A DNA stretch of 64,000 nucleotides, from NCBI GenBank assembly GCA_013152435.1, contig JAADGJ010000012.1, forward strand, positions 82,250 through 146,249, written 5' to 3'. Positions 17,610 to 26,489 of this stretch are shown piece after piece. Below the pieces are notes generated by a model that made no database searches, was not told the origin of the DNA, and saw nothing but the letters and a program-made list of their open reading frames with translations. This stretch comes from Chloroflexota bacterium. GTDB lineage: Bacteria; Chloroflexota; Anaerolineae; DUEN01. The number at the start of each line of letters is the position of its first letter. The stretch's first letter is position 1. Position numbers and translations under genes: made by a program.

Positions 17610-18842
17610 TCAGCTCCACTTTCCGGCCATCGTCATCTGGGCGGTGATGGGCAGCTGCTTCCCCTTCAGCAGGATGTTCCAGTACATCCAGCGGAACATC
17701 ATCTTCCCCCAGTGATTCAGTCGACTCTCCTGGAGGAGGGAGAACGGGCCCACGCCCGGCAACGGGTATTTGCCCGGCAACGGCTCCACGTCGTAGTTGA
17801 AATCGATGAGGATCCCCTTGCCGAAGCCCGACTCGATGTAGCAGTTGGCGTGCCCATCGAAGGTCGGGCGGAGATCCAGGCCGTCGATGTAGCGCAGGAA
17901 GTTCTCCACGAAGACGTCGACCTCGAAGTGAGCCACCGATCCGGCCTTGGAGGTGGGCAGATCGGTCGCATCCCCCAGGACGAAGATGTTGTCGAAGTCC
18001 TTGGCCTTCAGGGTGTACTTCTCTGTGGGCACATAGTTCAGATCGTCCCCGATGCCCGAGCGCTCCATCACATCGCTGCCCATGTTCAGCGGGATCGTCA
18101 CCAGCAAATCGTACGGGATCTCCCGCTCATCGTAGGAGACGATGACCTTCTTCTCCGGGTCTACCCGCTCGATGAGGTAATCCGGGACCACCTCGATGCC
18201 CTTATCCTGCAAGATGTAGCTCAAGACCTCGGAGGCTTTGGGCTTTGTGAAGGCGCCCGGCAACGGGGTGACCAGGCTCAGCTCCACCCGGTCACGGATG
18301 CCCTGCTCATGGAAGAACCAGTCGGCCAGGAACAGGAACTCCAACGGGGCCACGGGACACTTGATGGGCATATCCACGATGTTGAGCACCAGACGGCCCC
18401 CCTGCCAGGTGCGGAGGTGGCGCGCCAACGCCACGGCCCCGTCCACCGTGTAGAAGTCGTAGATGCTCTTATGCCACTCCGGTCCCAGCAGGCCGGGCGT
18501 CTCCTCCGGCCGGGGCCGGGTGCCCGTGGCGATGATCAGATAGTCGTAGTACAGGTAGCGATTCTCCCGCTTGATGCGCACCCGATTGTGATCGGGCTCG
18601 ATGACCTCGATCTCGGAGATGATCACGTCCACACCGGGCGGCAGGTAATCCCGCCGCGGCTTGACCACGTCGTTCTTGCTATAGATGCCAAAGGGGATGA
18701 ACAGGAACCCCGGCTGGTAATAGTGAACTTCCTCCTGATCCACCACGGTGATCCGCCATTCGTCTCGATCCAACTCCTGGGCCAAACGATTGGCCGCCAT
18801 GGTTCCGGCCGTTCCCGCCCCGAGAATCAACACCCGCTTCAT
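17610..18842 (-). CDS. Sulfide:quinone oxidoreductase-like FAD/NAD(P)-dependent flavoprotein
   Basis: This 410-residue flavoprotein probably oxidises sulfide or a persulfide and passes electrons to quinone or another acceptor. The FAD dinucleotide fold opens MKRVLILGAGTAGTMAANRL. The second FAD motif is ATGTRPRPEE, and the late FAD contact is FDNIFVLGDATDLPTSKAGS. Two Cys are placed as in SQR-like proteins: IKCPVAPLEF (middle) and HANCYIESGF (late). The C-terminus has hydrophobic/aromatic helices (WGKMMFRWMYWNILLKGK) suited to membrane attachment. ATG 18842, behind GAAAGGAGC, is preferred to ATG 18863. The SQR type cannot be assigned with certainty. Confidence 0.85.
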   Translation of the reverse strand: MKRVLILGAGTAGTMAANRLAQELDRDEWRITVVDQEEVHYYQPGFLFIPFGIYSKNDVVKPRRDYLPPGVDVIISEIEVIEPDHNRVRIKRENRYLYYDYLIIATGTRPRPEETPGLLGPEWHKSIYDFYTVDGAVALARHLRTWQGGRLVLNIVDMPIKCPVAPLEFLFLADWFFHEQGIRDRVELSLVTPLPGAFTKPKASEVLSYILQDKGIEVVPDYLIERVDPEKKVIVSYDEREIPYDLLVTIPLNMGSDVMERSGIGDDLNYVPTEKYTLKAKDFDNIFVLGDATDLPTSKAGSVAHFEVDVFVENFLRYIDGLDLRPTFDGHANCYIESGFGKGILIDFNYDVEPLPGKYPLPGVGPFSLLQESRLNHWGKMMFRWMYWNILLKGKQLPITAQMTMAGKWS

Positions 18843-18872
18843 CTGTTCGCTCCTTTCACCCAATTTCGAAGA

Positions 18873-19643
18873 TCACAGAACGGTCAGTTCTGCAATGCGC
18901 TGCAAGCGGTCAAGCAACGCATACCGCTCCATCGCGATATGGGACATGATGTCGGCGATCCGCTGTGCGAAGGGCAGCACGCGCGCCTGTTCCTCCTCGC
19001 TCAGCCGATGCACCTCGTGAATGTGTTCCTGTAGCACCTCGACGGGGACGCCCAGGTCCTGGGCGATCCGCTCGATCTCCTCCTCCGAGGGAGGCCACCG
19101 GTCCGGCGCGATCCCGCCGATGATCACCATCGCCTTCAGCTCCGCCCCCACCCGCACCAGGCCGCGAGCGCATAAGAGCCCCAGATGGCTGGGAATGAAG
19201 CGCGGCTGCAAGGTGGGGTTGTGGGCCATCCGCACCCACAGCTCGATGCATCGGCTATGGGCTGAGGGCACCTGATCGGCCGCCGTGTAAAGCCCGCACG
19301 GGTTGCTGGGCCGCGTGATGAGACGCCCCTCCAGATCAGTGACGACGATCATCACGCCCAGGGCATCGGCAAAGGCGTCCTGAATCTGCTGCACGCACTC
19401 CAAAGGGAAGAGGCTGTGCGCATCCTCAGACGGCTGCGGGGATGGGATCGTGGCCTCCGCCGACGGCGGTGTGCCGGCGACGGTATGCCCCTGTAGCCAC
19501 CGCTCAACCGCCTCACGGGGAAAGCGCCATTGGTTGCCCACCCGCACGGCGGGCAGCTGACCGCTGCCGACCATGCGATAGATCGTCGTCCGGTCGACCT
19601 GCAGCATCTCCTGAAGCTGGCGTGTGGTGAGTAGGTCTGACAT
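18873..19643 (-). CDS. Helix-turn-helix / PocR-sensor transcriptional regulator
   Basis: This 256-residue regulator has an N-terminal excisionase/MerR-like DNA-binding domain (LLTTRQLQEMLQVDRTTIYR ... VRVGNQWRFPREAVERWL). A linker of about 25 residues leads to a PocR-type ligand-binding domain (QDAFADALGVMIVVTDLEGR, with Cys at NPCGLY, SRCIELW and LCARGL). PocR domains bind small metabolites or cofactors; the spaced Cys could also hold a metal or sense sulfur. It is the first gene of the sulfur operon, and palindromic sites lie in its own upstream region, so autoregulation is likely. ATG 19643 follows GGAGGACGT. Confidence 0.82.
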   Translation of the reverse strand: MSDLLTTRQLQEMLQVDRTTIYRMVGSGQLPAVRVGNQWRFPREAVERWLQGHTVAGTPPSAEATIPSPQPSEDAHSLFPLECVQQIQDAFADALGVMIVVTDLEGRLITRPSNPCGLYTAADQVPSAHSRCIELWVRMAHNPTLQPRFIPSHLGLLCARGLVRVGAELKAMVIIGGIAPDRWPPSEEEIERIAQDLGVPVEVLQEHIHEVHRLSEEEQARVLPFAQRIADIMSHIAMERYALLDRLQRIAELTVL

Positions 19644-19674
19644 ACGTCCTCCCCCGGCGTCTCCTGTGGCACGA

Positions 19675-19816
19675 TTCACGACTGCGTGAAATATATAACA
19701 CGATTCCCCGTCAACGAATATGATCTATCTCATGTGTTTGCATCACAAATCACGAGATCCACTAGATAATTAGGTAATTGATGCATTTGATGCGCACACA
19801 GATAGCCATGCATCAA
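19675..19816. promoter_or_regulatory. AT-rich control region with palindromes upstream of the sulfur operon
   Basis: A perfect inverted repeat TTCACG-N4-CGTGAA (19675-19690) lies just upstream of the regulator start. Further out, TTGATGCA (19778-19785) and its reverse complement TGCATCAA (19809-19816) flank a third TTTGATGC. A minus-strand TTGACG (complement of 19709-19714) and an AT-rich TATAT tract near 19690-19698 could be promoter elements, but the spacing is short. The stretch is much more AT-rich than its surroundings. Confidence 0.5.
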
Positions 19817-19868
19817 ATACAACAAAAGGGAAAGGGCTAAACGGGAAAGGAGAGGGCAATCGCCGCAT

Positions 19869-19916
19869 CATCCCCCCGCAGGCGAAAAGGGGACGAATCC
19901 CGCCTGCGGGGGGATG
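19869..19916 (-). terminator. Strong hairpin terminator after the carboxypeptidase gene
   Basis: A perfect 16-bp stem, CATCCCCCCGCAGGCG / CGCCTGCGGGGGGATG, encloses a 16-base loop directly past the stop codon of the minus-strand carboxypeptidase gene. Confidence 0.75.
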
Positions 19917-19919
19917 GGG

Positions 19920-22373
19920 CTAGTCGTTCTGCAACAACAGGGGCAAGGAGAGGACATGCCGTATGGAGCGCGTCTTGCTGCGGAACTTCAAGATCTTCTT
20001 GTCGTTAGGCGCAAAGTCATCCCGGGCACCGGACTCGAATCCGCCACTGGGGCGGACCTCTACGGTGATCGTGTAATCGGTGTCCTCCTTCAGGTTCAGG
20101 ATGATCGCGTCCGAGACCGCCCCTTGAACCGGCACGTTCGCAAAGCGACGATGGCGTGTATCAACCATCTCCCAGCAATCCGTACCCTGACATTCCACCC
20201 ACTCCACCCGCACCTGGACATCGAAGCTTGCCACCCTTCGGCTGAAGTTCTGCGCCCTATAGAACAGCACGTGACCCGCCGGCAGTTCCTCATACGCGGG
20301 GGAGATCTTCTCCCAGCTCGTTCGCTGAGCCGGATAGCTCTTGAGCTGGCCTGCCTCGTCGCCGCCCCTCGCGATCTTCGCCGCTACGATCCCAAAGTCC
20401 CGGTGGGGACACTTGGTGAGTTCCGGAGAGCCATCGCTTCGGGTGGGGCAGCCCGGAGAACGACTCTGCCGGATCAGATACTTGGCCATGGGGATGAAGC
20501 TATCCTGGATCAGATCTCGGATCGCGGTGCCGGAAGGGTGGAAGGTGTTGCTCCCGTCCCCATTGGCAGCCTGATAGGGGCCCCCATAGTAATTGTTGTA
20601 ATCGAGGGATCCGTTACAGACCCCTATAGGGTCGCCGAATTGACCGCACTCTGAATGATCCGCGAAGGGCAACTCGACCATGATGGTCTGAACGGCGCGA
20701 AGGGTCCCCTCGTCCGGCTGGCGAACGGTAGCATTGTGACGAACGTCATAGTACCACATGCGGGTAGGAGGATGGAGGATGCCCACATCATCCATTCTGC
20801 CATCGCCGTTGAAATCCCCGGCGACAGGGAGATCCCTACTCCACCCCCAAGGGCCACTCACGTGGTCTGTCGTGCCATCATGGTCGACATCGTAGAACCA
20901 TATCCGCTTCGATGGGCGGAAGACGGCCACGTCGTCCACCCTGCCATCGCGATCGAAGTCCCCGGCGATGGGAAGATCCCCTCTCCATCCCCACGTCCCT
21001 ACGCTGTAGTCGGTATCGCCGTCGTGGTCGTAATCGTAGAACCACTTGCGCTCCGAGGGCCGGAAGACAGCCACGTCGTCCACCTCGCCATCGCGATCGA
21101 AGTCCCCGGCGATGGGAAGATCCCCGTCCCATCCCCAGGTCCCCCGAGTCTCATCGGTGTCGCCATCATGGTCGTAATCGTAGAACCACTTACGCTCCGA
21201 CGGACGGAAGACGGCCACATCGTCCACCTCGCCATCGCGATCGAAGTCTCCGGCGATGGGAAGATCCCCCGACCACCCCCAGGGCCCTCGAGACTCATCG
21301 GTGTCGCCATCATGGTCGTAATCATAGAACCACTTGCGCTCCGACGGGCGGAAGACGGCCACGTCGTCCACCTCGCCATCGCGATCGAAGTCCCCGGCGA
21401 TGGGAAGATCCCCGCTGACGCCCCAGGGGCCGCCGGAAGCATCCGTCTCTCCGTCCGAGCGGGTGGATTCACGCGAGAGCCAGGCTGAGAACTGGCCGTT
21501 CCCGCCGCCGACCCCTTCACGGGCCAGATCGTACCTGGCTCGATCGGCGGGGTCAGACCAGCCCGCACGCCAGATGCGCGCGGCCTCCTCGATCATAAAG
21601 CTTCCCGCGATATCGCCGCCTCCCCACTGATTCCAGATCTGCTGTCCCGGCGCGTGGAGGATCACCGCCATGGAGATGCCGTGGTTTTCCACGAATTCCC
21701 GCAAGGCGTTGGCCTCCGAGGTGGAGAAGGGAGCGAAACCCCGGTAGTTCCCGGAGCAATAGACGTGGGCGCCTGCGTCGTTGAACCCGCGGGAGAAGTT
21801 GCGAGCCACGTTCACCCCGTACGAACACAGGCGGGTATCCCCATTTCCCCGCCAACCGGCGCTCAGAGGGGATGTGGAGTAATGCCTCGGATCACCCCCG
21901 CGAACATCATCGATAGCCCGCCCGGCCGGGTTGCTCATGGGGATGATCCACACATCCACCTCGCGCAGAAGCTCCGGGACGCCCGTTTTGGCGTCATGGA
22001 TATGATCGACCAGGTATTGGGCAAGCATCAGACAGCTCTCAGAGGTCAGCCACTCCCGAGGGTGCATGCCGCACTCGAAGAGGATGGCGTTCTTCCGGTG
22101 GTTGTCCTCGACGGAATCCGGCGTGTTCGCGGAGATGCGAATGGCGTAGATCGGGTAGGATACGGGGCTATTGGGGCTGCTTCGGTAGTCATAGGAGTAT
22201 CCGATGATAAACAGCCGAGCGTGAGGGTCGGCATCCAGCCTCCGCAGCAGCGTCCTCGCCTCGCTGACGTCATGGTAATCCATCACAGGGGATTGTGCCA
22301 GACTTGGGCCCAAGGCCGAGGACAGCAGCAGCATCGCCGCCAGAATGCCCGAGAGAATCCATTTGCCCTTCAT
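19920..22373 (-). CDS. Secreted M14 zinc carboxypeptidase with five inserted Asp-rich (FG-GAP/VCBS-like) repeats
   Basis: This 817-residue exported metallopeptidase has a signal peptide (ILSGILAAMLLLSSALGPSLA). The M14 core shows zinc ligands in GMHPREWLTSE (HxxE), substrate-binding NVARNFSRGF and the third zinc ligand in AVILHAPGQQIW. About 60 residues later, five 48-residue repeats begin (GDLPIAGDFDRDGEVDDVAV then FRPSERKWFYDYDHDGDTD), each with a DxDxDG calcium-type loop. The C-terminal half of the catalytic domain resumes at TIMVELPFADHSECG, where the likely catalytic Glu is MVEL. A beta-rich C-terminal domain follows. M14 enzymes remove C-terminal residues from peptides. The insertion splits the catalytic domain, which is unusual. 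Confidence 0.88.
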   Translation of the reverse strand: MKGKWILSGILAAMLLLSSALGPSLAQSPVMDYHDVSEARTLLRRLDADPHARLFIIGYSYDYRSSPNSPVSYPIYAIRISANTPDSVEDNHRKNAILFECGMHPREWLTSESCLMLAQYLVDHIHDAKTGVPELLREVDVWIIPMSNPAGRAIDDVRGGDPRHYSTSPLSAGWRGNGDTRLCSYGVNVARNFSRGFNDAGAHVYCSGNYRGFAPFSTSEANALREFVENHGISMAVILHAPGQQIWNQWGGGDIAGSFMIEEAARIWRAGWSDPADRARYDLAREGVGGGNGQFSAWLSRESTRSDGETDASGGPWGVSGDLPIAGDFDRDGEVDDVAVFRPSERKWFYDYDHDGDTDESRGPWGWSGDLPIAGDFDRDGEVDDVAVFRPSERKWFYDYDHDGDTDETRGTWGWDGDLPIAGDFDRDGEVDDVAVFRPSERKWFYDYDHDGDTDYSVGTWGWRGDLPIAGDFDRDGRVDDVAVFRPSKRIWFYDVDHDGTTDHVSGPWGWSRDLPVAGDFNGDGRMDDVGILHPPTRMWYYDVRHNATVRQPDEGTLRAVQTIMVELPFADHSECGQFGDPIGVCNGSLDYNNYYGGPYQAANGDGSNTFHPSGTAIRDLIQDSFIPMAKYLIRQSRSPGCPTRSDGSPELTKCPHRDFGIVAAKIARGGDEAGQLKSYPAQRTSWEKISPAYEELPAGHVLFYRAQNFSRRVASFDVQVRVEWVECQGTDCWEMVDTRHRRFANVPVQGAVSDAIILNLKEDTDYTITVEVRPSGGFESGARDDFAPNDKKILKFRSKTRSIRHVLSLPLLLQND
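20770..21420 (-). repeat. 144-bp tandem repeats within the carboxypeptidase gene
   Basis: Five in-frame units of 144 bases (48 codons) encode the Asp-rich modules. Three are nearly identical in DNA (GTCCCCGGCGATGGGAAGAT recurs at a 144-base spacing), and the two encoding the C-terminal side are more diverged. In-phase units imply expansion or contraction without frameshift. Confidence 0.85.
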
Positions 22374-22451
22374 CCTCGCGCCTCCTATGATTTTCGATCA
22401 CGGAGGGCAGATCCCTCCAGAGCCTCCTGAAAGCGGACCGACGACGTTCGC

Positions 22452-22540
22452 GAGGTCCCCTCCACGCCTCCCCCTATGGAGCTGGTAACTGAGGCAGCCT
22501 CTCAGACGCCTTACCGGTAAATTTTTCAAACACGCCCTAG
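22452..22540 (-). repeat. MITE-like repeat, copy C (inverted, left end only)
   Basis: On the minus strand the left end of the dispersed family is read: AGGGCGTGTTTGAAAAATTT, then GGCGTCTGAGAGGCTGCCTC, CAGCTCCATAGGGGGAGG and GTGGAGGGGACCTC. The right half is missing. It lies between the divergently transcribed carboxypeptidase and nurA genes; the remaining 22541-22924 shows nothing I recognise. Confidence 0.65.
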
Positions 22541-22924
22541 GCAGGTTGCCCCCAACATATTGGGGACTCATAGAGGATCAACCACTACATATACAGGTCC
22601 GATTCCCGTATCGGCTCGGGTGGAGGGTAAGCGGCAAGTCCGCCCCTGTAGGTCCCCTCTAGAGGCGTTGATGATGACCGTCTCGCATCGGCATACATGC
22701 GGCTCCAACCGATATTATACGCGTCTACGCAGCGAGCAGAGATTACCCTCATCCACACCCTTTTATAAAAATCCTGACCATCAGCCCCCCGCCTGCTCGC
22801 CCCGCACACAACCGCGGATCGTGAACAAGTTCCGTCCCCTCGCCGGGCCAAGATGTCCGCCCGCGAGCAGGTTCACCCATGCCTCTCCCCACCGACGCAC
22901 CCACAGGCGATGCCATCCCTCACC

Positions 22925-22953
22925 TTGGCGGTCTCAACGATTCGGGATATAAT
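22925..22953 (+). promoter_or_regulatory. Promoter of the nurA operon
   Basis: TTGGCG (22925-22930) and TATAAT (22948-22953) are separated by 17 bases. The predicted start near 22960 leaves a ~30-base leader ending in AGGTGA before ATG 22991. Confidence 0.7.
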
Positions 22954-22990
22954 ATCCACCGAAAATCTGTTCTACCGCAGGTGACGATCC

Positions 22991-24169
22991 ATGCCCCTGA
23001 AACTGGAAGCCATCGTCCAGGCCATCCACGAGATGGTCCTGGCGTTCAACGGCGACGAGCGCCGCTCGCGGCTGGAGACGGCCCTGGAGCGGCTGCGCAC
23101 GACGGACCCGGCACAGGTGCGCGCCCGCCTGGACGATCGCCAGGCACGACCCGGCTGGCTGGTCGCCTACCCGGAGCACACCTTCACCAAGACGTACCCC
23201 CTCCCCCCGTGCCCGACCGATTTCACCGTCATCGCCGCCGACGGCTCCTCCCACGGCCCAGACCGGCATAGCCCCGTCCGCTACTTCATCATCAACACGG
23301 GCCACGCCGTGCTCTCCTACGGCAGCCAGCCGAGCGCGGAGATGGACGCCACGTCCCGCCTGTACTATCGGGACGAGGACGTCTTCATCGAGCCGGAGCA
23401 CCACACGTTTCCCGTGGAGGGGGCCATCCTGGCGGTCAAAATGGCCGTGGACGAGATGACGGCGCTGGTGGACGCCACGACAGCCATCACCCAGCCCGAG
23501 GCGGTGGCGCTGCGGGACGGCACGCTTATCCTGTGGGGGCTGGACAGCCCCGGCATCACCAGAGAGGTGCGCGAGCGATTCCTGGCCCCATACCGGGAGG
23601 CCCTGGAGCAGTTGCGGGATCTGCAAGTCCCCCTGGCCGCCTACATCAGCTATCCCAATGCGGACGACGTGATCAACGCGCTGCGCGTCGGCATGTGCCC
23701 GGACGAGGTCGTCATCTGCAACCGCTGCGAGACGCGGCGCTCCCAGGGGCGCGCCCGCTGCGCCGATCTGGCCATGCTGGTCGATCGGTACCTCTTCGCC
23801 CGACACCTGGCGGACGGCGAGCGCAGCGACCTCTTCCTGAGCCGCCACCCGGTGCTCAAGTATTACGACGAGAAGCAAAAAGTGTACTTCTTCTACCTCA
23901 ACGTCGGGGAGGAGATCGCCCGGGTGGAGGTGCCCGCGTGGGTGGCCAAGACGCCGGCGCTGCTGGACCGCGTTCACGCGGTGATCTACGACCAGTGCCA
24001 GCGGGGGCGCGGCTATCCCCCCGCGCTGGTGGAGGCCCACGAACAGGCCGTCATCACCATGGGAGAACGGGAGCTCGTGGAGGAGATGGTCGCCCGAGAG
24101 CTGGCCGACCGTGCCGTCGTATACACCCGCTCGGAGAAGGACCGAAGCAAACGAATGCGAGGGATCTGA
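22991..24169 (+). CDS. nurA: NurA-family 5'-3' nuclease
   Basis: NurA-type nucleases work with the HerA translocase to resect DNA ends or degrade DNA. The 392-residue protein has the family's catalytic signatures: an early FTVIAADGSSHGP (Asp metal ligand), a central VALRDGTLILWG (second Asp) and a late TPALLDRVHAVIYDQC. Four Cys (MCPDEVVICNRC, RARC) in the middle could form a structural metal site. A clear promoter precedes it. The stop overlaps by one base the start of the next gene (TGATG), so the two are translationally coupled. Confidence 0.83.
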   Translation: MPLKLEAIVQAIHEMVLAFNGDERRSRLETALERLRTTDPAQVRARLDDRQARPGWLVAYPEHTFTKTYPLPPCPTDFTVIAADGSSHGPDRHSPVRYFIINTGHAVLSYGSQPSAEMDATSRLYYRDEDVFIEPEHHTFPVEGAILAVKMAVDEMTALVDATTAITQPEAVALRDGTLILWGLDSPGITREVRERFLAPYREALEQLRDLQVPLAAYISYPNADDVINALRVGMCPDEVVICNRCETRRSQGRARCADLAMLVDRYLFARHLADGERSDLFLSRHPVLKYYDEKQKVYFFYLNVGEEIARVEVPAWVAKTPALLDRVHAVIYDQCQRGRGYPPALVEAHEQAVITMGERELVEEMVARELADRAVVYTRSEKDRSKRMRGI

Positions 24170-24756
24170 TGGAACGCATTGGCGAGATCATCGAGACGAA
24201 CAGCCGGGAATTCGTGGCGGAGAGCTTCACGTTACACCAGCCCCCCGCGCTGGGCAGCCTGGTGCGCGTCAACACGGACGACCGCTCCATCTACGCCATC
24301 GTCAGCTTCGGCGCCACCACCGGCCTCGATCCAGGCCGGCGTGCCGTGCGCCGCTCCACCGACGCGGTGTTCGACGAGGCCGTCTACCGAGAACATCCGC
24401 AACTGGAGCGGACGCTGCACACCGAGTTCCGGGCGCTTCTAGTCGGCTATCGCGACGGCGAGGGGGCGATACGCCAGGTGCTGCCGCCCCAGCCGCCGCC
24501 GTTGCATTACTCGGTATGGGCCTGTGAGCCGGACGAGGTGCGGGCCTTCACGGAGAGGAGGCCGTACTTCCGTCTGCTGCTGAACGCCAGCGGGGAATTG
24601 CCGGCCGAGCAGCTGCTGGCCGCCCACATCCGCGCCGCCTATACGGCTCGCGGCGACGATCTGGGCTGGCTGGAGGCGGCCGCCCAGGAGGTCGCCATCC
24701 TCCTGCGGGAGGATTACGATCGCCTGATGAGCGTGCTGCAGGCCATCGAGCCATAG
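24169..24756 (+). CDS. Stand-alone HAS-barrel-type protein coupled to NurA
   Basis: This 195-residue protein begins MERIGEIIETNSREFVAESF and continues with a short beta-barrel-like stretch (ALGSLVRVNTDDRSIYAIVS). This resembles the HAS barrel found at the N-terminus of HerA translocases. The remainder is mixed alpha/beta without a P-loop: I see no GxxGxGK[ST]. Its start overlaps the nurA stop by one base, strongly suggesting a shared role. HerA itself, normally fused to this barrel, is not in the neighbourhood. The HAS assignment rests on residue pattern and context and should be treated as likely rather than certain. Confidence 0.6.
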   Translation: MERIGEIIETNSREFVAESFTLHQPPALGSLVRVNTDDRSIYAIVSFGATTGLDPGRRAVRRSTDAVFDEAVYREHPQLERTLHTEFRALLVGYRDGEGAIRQVLPPQPPPLHYSVWACEPDEVRAFTERRPYFRLLLNASGELPAEQLLAAHIRAAYTARGDDLGWLEAAAQEVAILLREDYDRLMSVLQAIEP

Positions 24757-24805
24757 CCCGACGAAGCGGCCGCCGGGCGAGGGTGGAAAGAATCCAACAA
24801 ACAAC

Positions 24806-24841
24806 GGGTGCGGCCGAGACGCCATGGCCGCACCCGCTTTT
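24806..24841 (+). terminator. Rho-independent terminator of the nurA operon
   Basis: The stem GGGTGCGGCC / GGCCGCACCC is followed by GCTTTTG, 50 bases after the last stop codon. Confidence 0.8.
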
Positions 24842-24887
24842 GAATCCCACCGATATCTTTCATCGAGGAGCCGGGGCGAAGCGCCCG

Positions 24888-25703
24888 TTATTTCTTCCCC
24901 GGCACCGGCGTCAGCGTCGCTGAGCCCTTCGGCGTAGGGGATGGCACAGGCGTATCGGTCGCCGTGGGTGCAGAGGACGCCGAGGGCGTCGACGGGGACA
25001 CGGGGCTTTCCACGCCGGGGGGCACCAACACGGCATCGATGAGGTGCATGACGCCGTTGGTGGCCTGAAGATCGGCGCTGACGATCAGGGCGCCGTTGAT
25101 CCGGGTCACCTTCCCATCGTCGATGGTGATGGTGATCGGCTTGCCCAGGGCGGTCTTCAACGTGACCGTCTGTACGGAGTCGATGGCCGCGAGCTCGGCC
25201 GCCGTCACCCGGCCGGGCACGATGTGGTAGAGCAGGATATTCTTCAACCTGGGGAGATCCTCCATCAGGTCGCCCACCGTCCCCCTGGGCAGCTTATCGA
25301 AGGCATCGTCCACCGGCGCGAAGATCGTGAAAGGCCCCTCGCTCTTCAGTGGATCCTGCAGCCCCGAAGCCCTCAACAGCAACACGAACGTGGTGAGCTG
25401 TTCGTTACGGAAAGCGGTGTTGAAGACGTCCACGAGCTCGGGTGTAGGGGTAGGGGTCGGGACCAACGTCGGAGTCGCCGTCGGCACCGGCGTAGGCGTG
25501 GGAGGCGTGGTCGGCTGCGGCGTTGGCGTAGGTATGGGAGTATCCGTGGGCCTGGGCGTCGGCGTTGGCGGCAGTGGCGTCGGCGATGGGGGTATGGGGG
25601 TCGGCGTCGGCTGCGGCGTTGGGGTCGGCCGACTGCAGGCGCCCACGATCCCCACGGCGATTAGAACGGCTACGAAAGCGAAAACGACAAAGCGTTTCAT
25701 CAT
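24888..25703 (-). CDS. Fasciclin (FAS1) domain lipoprotein
   Basis: This 271-residue surface lipoprotein has a lipobox at GAC (Cys23). A Pro-Thr linker of about 60 residues, nearly all TPTP-type, precedes one FAS1 domain. The FAS1 H1 box is [15 protein letters not shown], followed by [15 protein letters not shown], and the H2-like end is [16 protein letters not shown]1 domains mediate adhesion or matrix binding. A second Pro-Ser-Thr tail ends the protein. It is a single-gene unit convergent with the nurA operon. Confidence 0.9.
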   Translation of the reverse strand: MMKRFVVFAFVAVLIAVGIVGACSRPTPTPQPTPTPIPPSPTPLPPTPTPRPTDTPIPTPTPQPTTPPTPTPVPTATPTLVPTPTPTPELVDVFNTAFRNEQLTTFVLLLRASGLQDPLKSEGPFTIFAPVDDAFDKLPRGTVGDLMEDLPRLKNILLYHIVPGRVTAAELAAIDSVQTVTLKTALGKPITITIDDGKVTRINGALIVSADLQATNGVMHLIDAVLVPPGVESPVSPSTPSASSAPTATDTPVPSPTPKGSATLTPVPGKK

Positions 25704-25819
25704 CCATCCTCCTCAGGAGCGCGTGGAAGGCGCCCTTATTTCCGTGCACACTCAACGTACCACACGCGCGGCCGTCCGGTCAAATCCCGGAGATCACACC
25801 ACTTTTGGAGGCCAAGACG

Positions 25820-26413
25820 ATGGCGATCTCTCCCTCGCGCTGGGAGCGCTGGCGCAGGCTGGTGCGGTTCAACCTCATGTACCTGCGACGTCCCCCCTGG
25901 GATACGGGCGTCACCCCACCGGAGGTCGTGGAGGTGGTGGAAGGCGGCGTGGTGCCCCCCGGCCGGGCGATCGACCTGGGATGCGGCACGGGCACCAACG
26001 CCATCTACCTGGCCCGGCACGGCTTTGACGTGATCGGCGTGGATAGCGCGGTGCTGGCCATCCTCAAGGCGCGCTGGAAGGCCCGCCGCGCCGGCGTGCA
26101 GGTGCGCTTCCATCTGGGATTGGTCCACCGCCTGGATTTCCTGCGCCAGCCGGTGGACTTCGCGCTGGATATCGGATGTCTGCACGGGCTGTGGGAGGCC
26201 GATCGGCCTGACTACGCGGCCGCGCTGGCCCGGCACATACGTCCCGGCGGCTACTATCTGCTGTACGCATGGAGCAACCGGGGCTGGGCCGGGCTGGACC
26301 CACCCGAGGTGGCCGCGCTGTTTGGGGACGCGTTCGAGATCCTCTGGACTCGCGAGGGAGAGGAGCACAGAGCGCCCGCGTTCTGGTATCTGATGCGCCG
26401 GGCAACAGGATAA
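25820..26413 (+). CDS. Class I SAM-dependent methyltransferase
   Basis: This 197-residue methyltransferase has the SAM-binding glycine motif AIDLGCGTGTNAIYLA, the acidic end of strand two in FDVIGVDSAVLAI, and a DIGCLHGL motif. ATG 25820 has GGAGG eight bases upstream and is preferred to an in-frame start far upstream that overlaps the fasciclin leader. It resembles small tellurite-resistance/thiopurine-type or UbiE-like methyltransferases, but the substrate is not evident. It is flanked by a divergent lipoprotein gene and a repeat element, so it is probably a single-gene unit. Confidence 0.8.
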   Translation: MAISPSRWERWRRLVRFNLMYLRRPPWDTGVTPPEVVEVVEGGVVPPGRAIDLGCGTGTNAIYLARHGFDVIGVDSAVLAILKARWKARRAGVQVRFHLGLVHRLDFLRQPVDFALDIGCLHGLWEADRPDYAAALARHIRPGGYYLLYAWSNRGWAGLDPPEVAALFGDAFEILWTREGEEHRAPAFWYLMRRATG

Positions 26414-26489
26414 CGCAATGGTACAACGCAGAAGCCGTCTGAACCGGGGTCGTCAGGGGAAGACCGCTCGCCCCGGAATCCGGGGAGGT

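Noticed and set aside
23533..24756. A 407-residue frame overlapping nurA in another phase
   Set aside because: Its first part is a shadow of nurA. Only its last 195 residues, from ATG 24169, behave as a real protein coupled to nurA.
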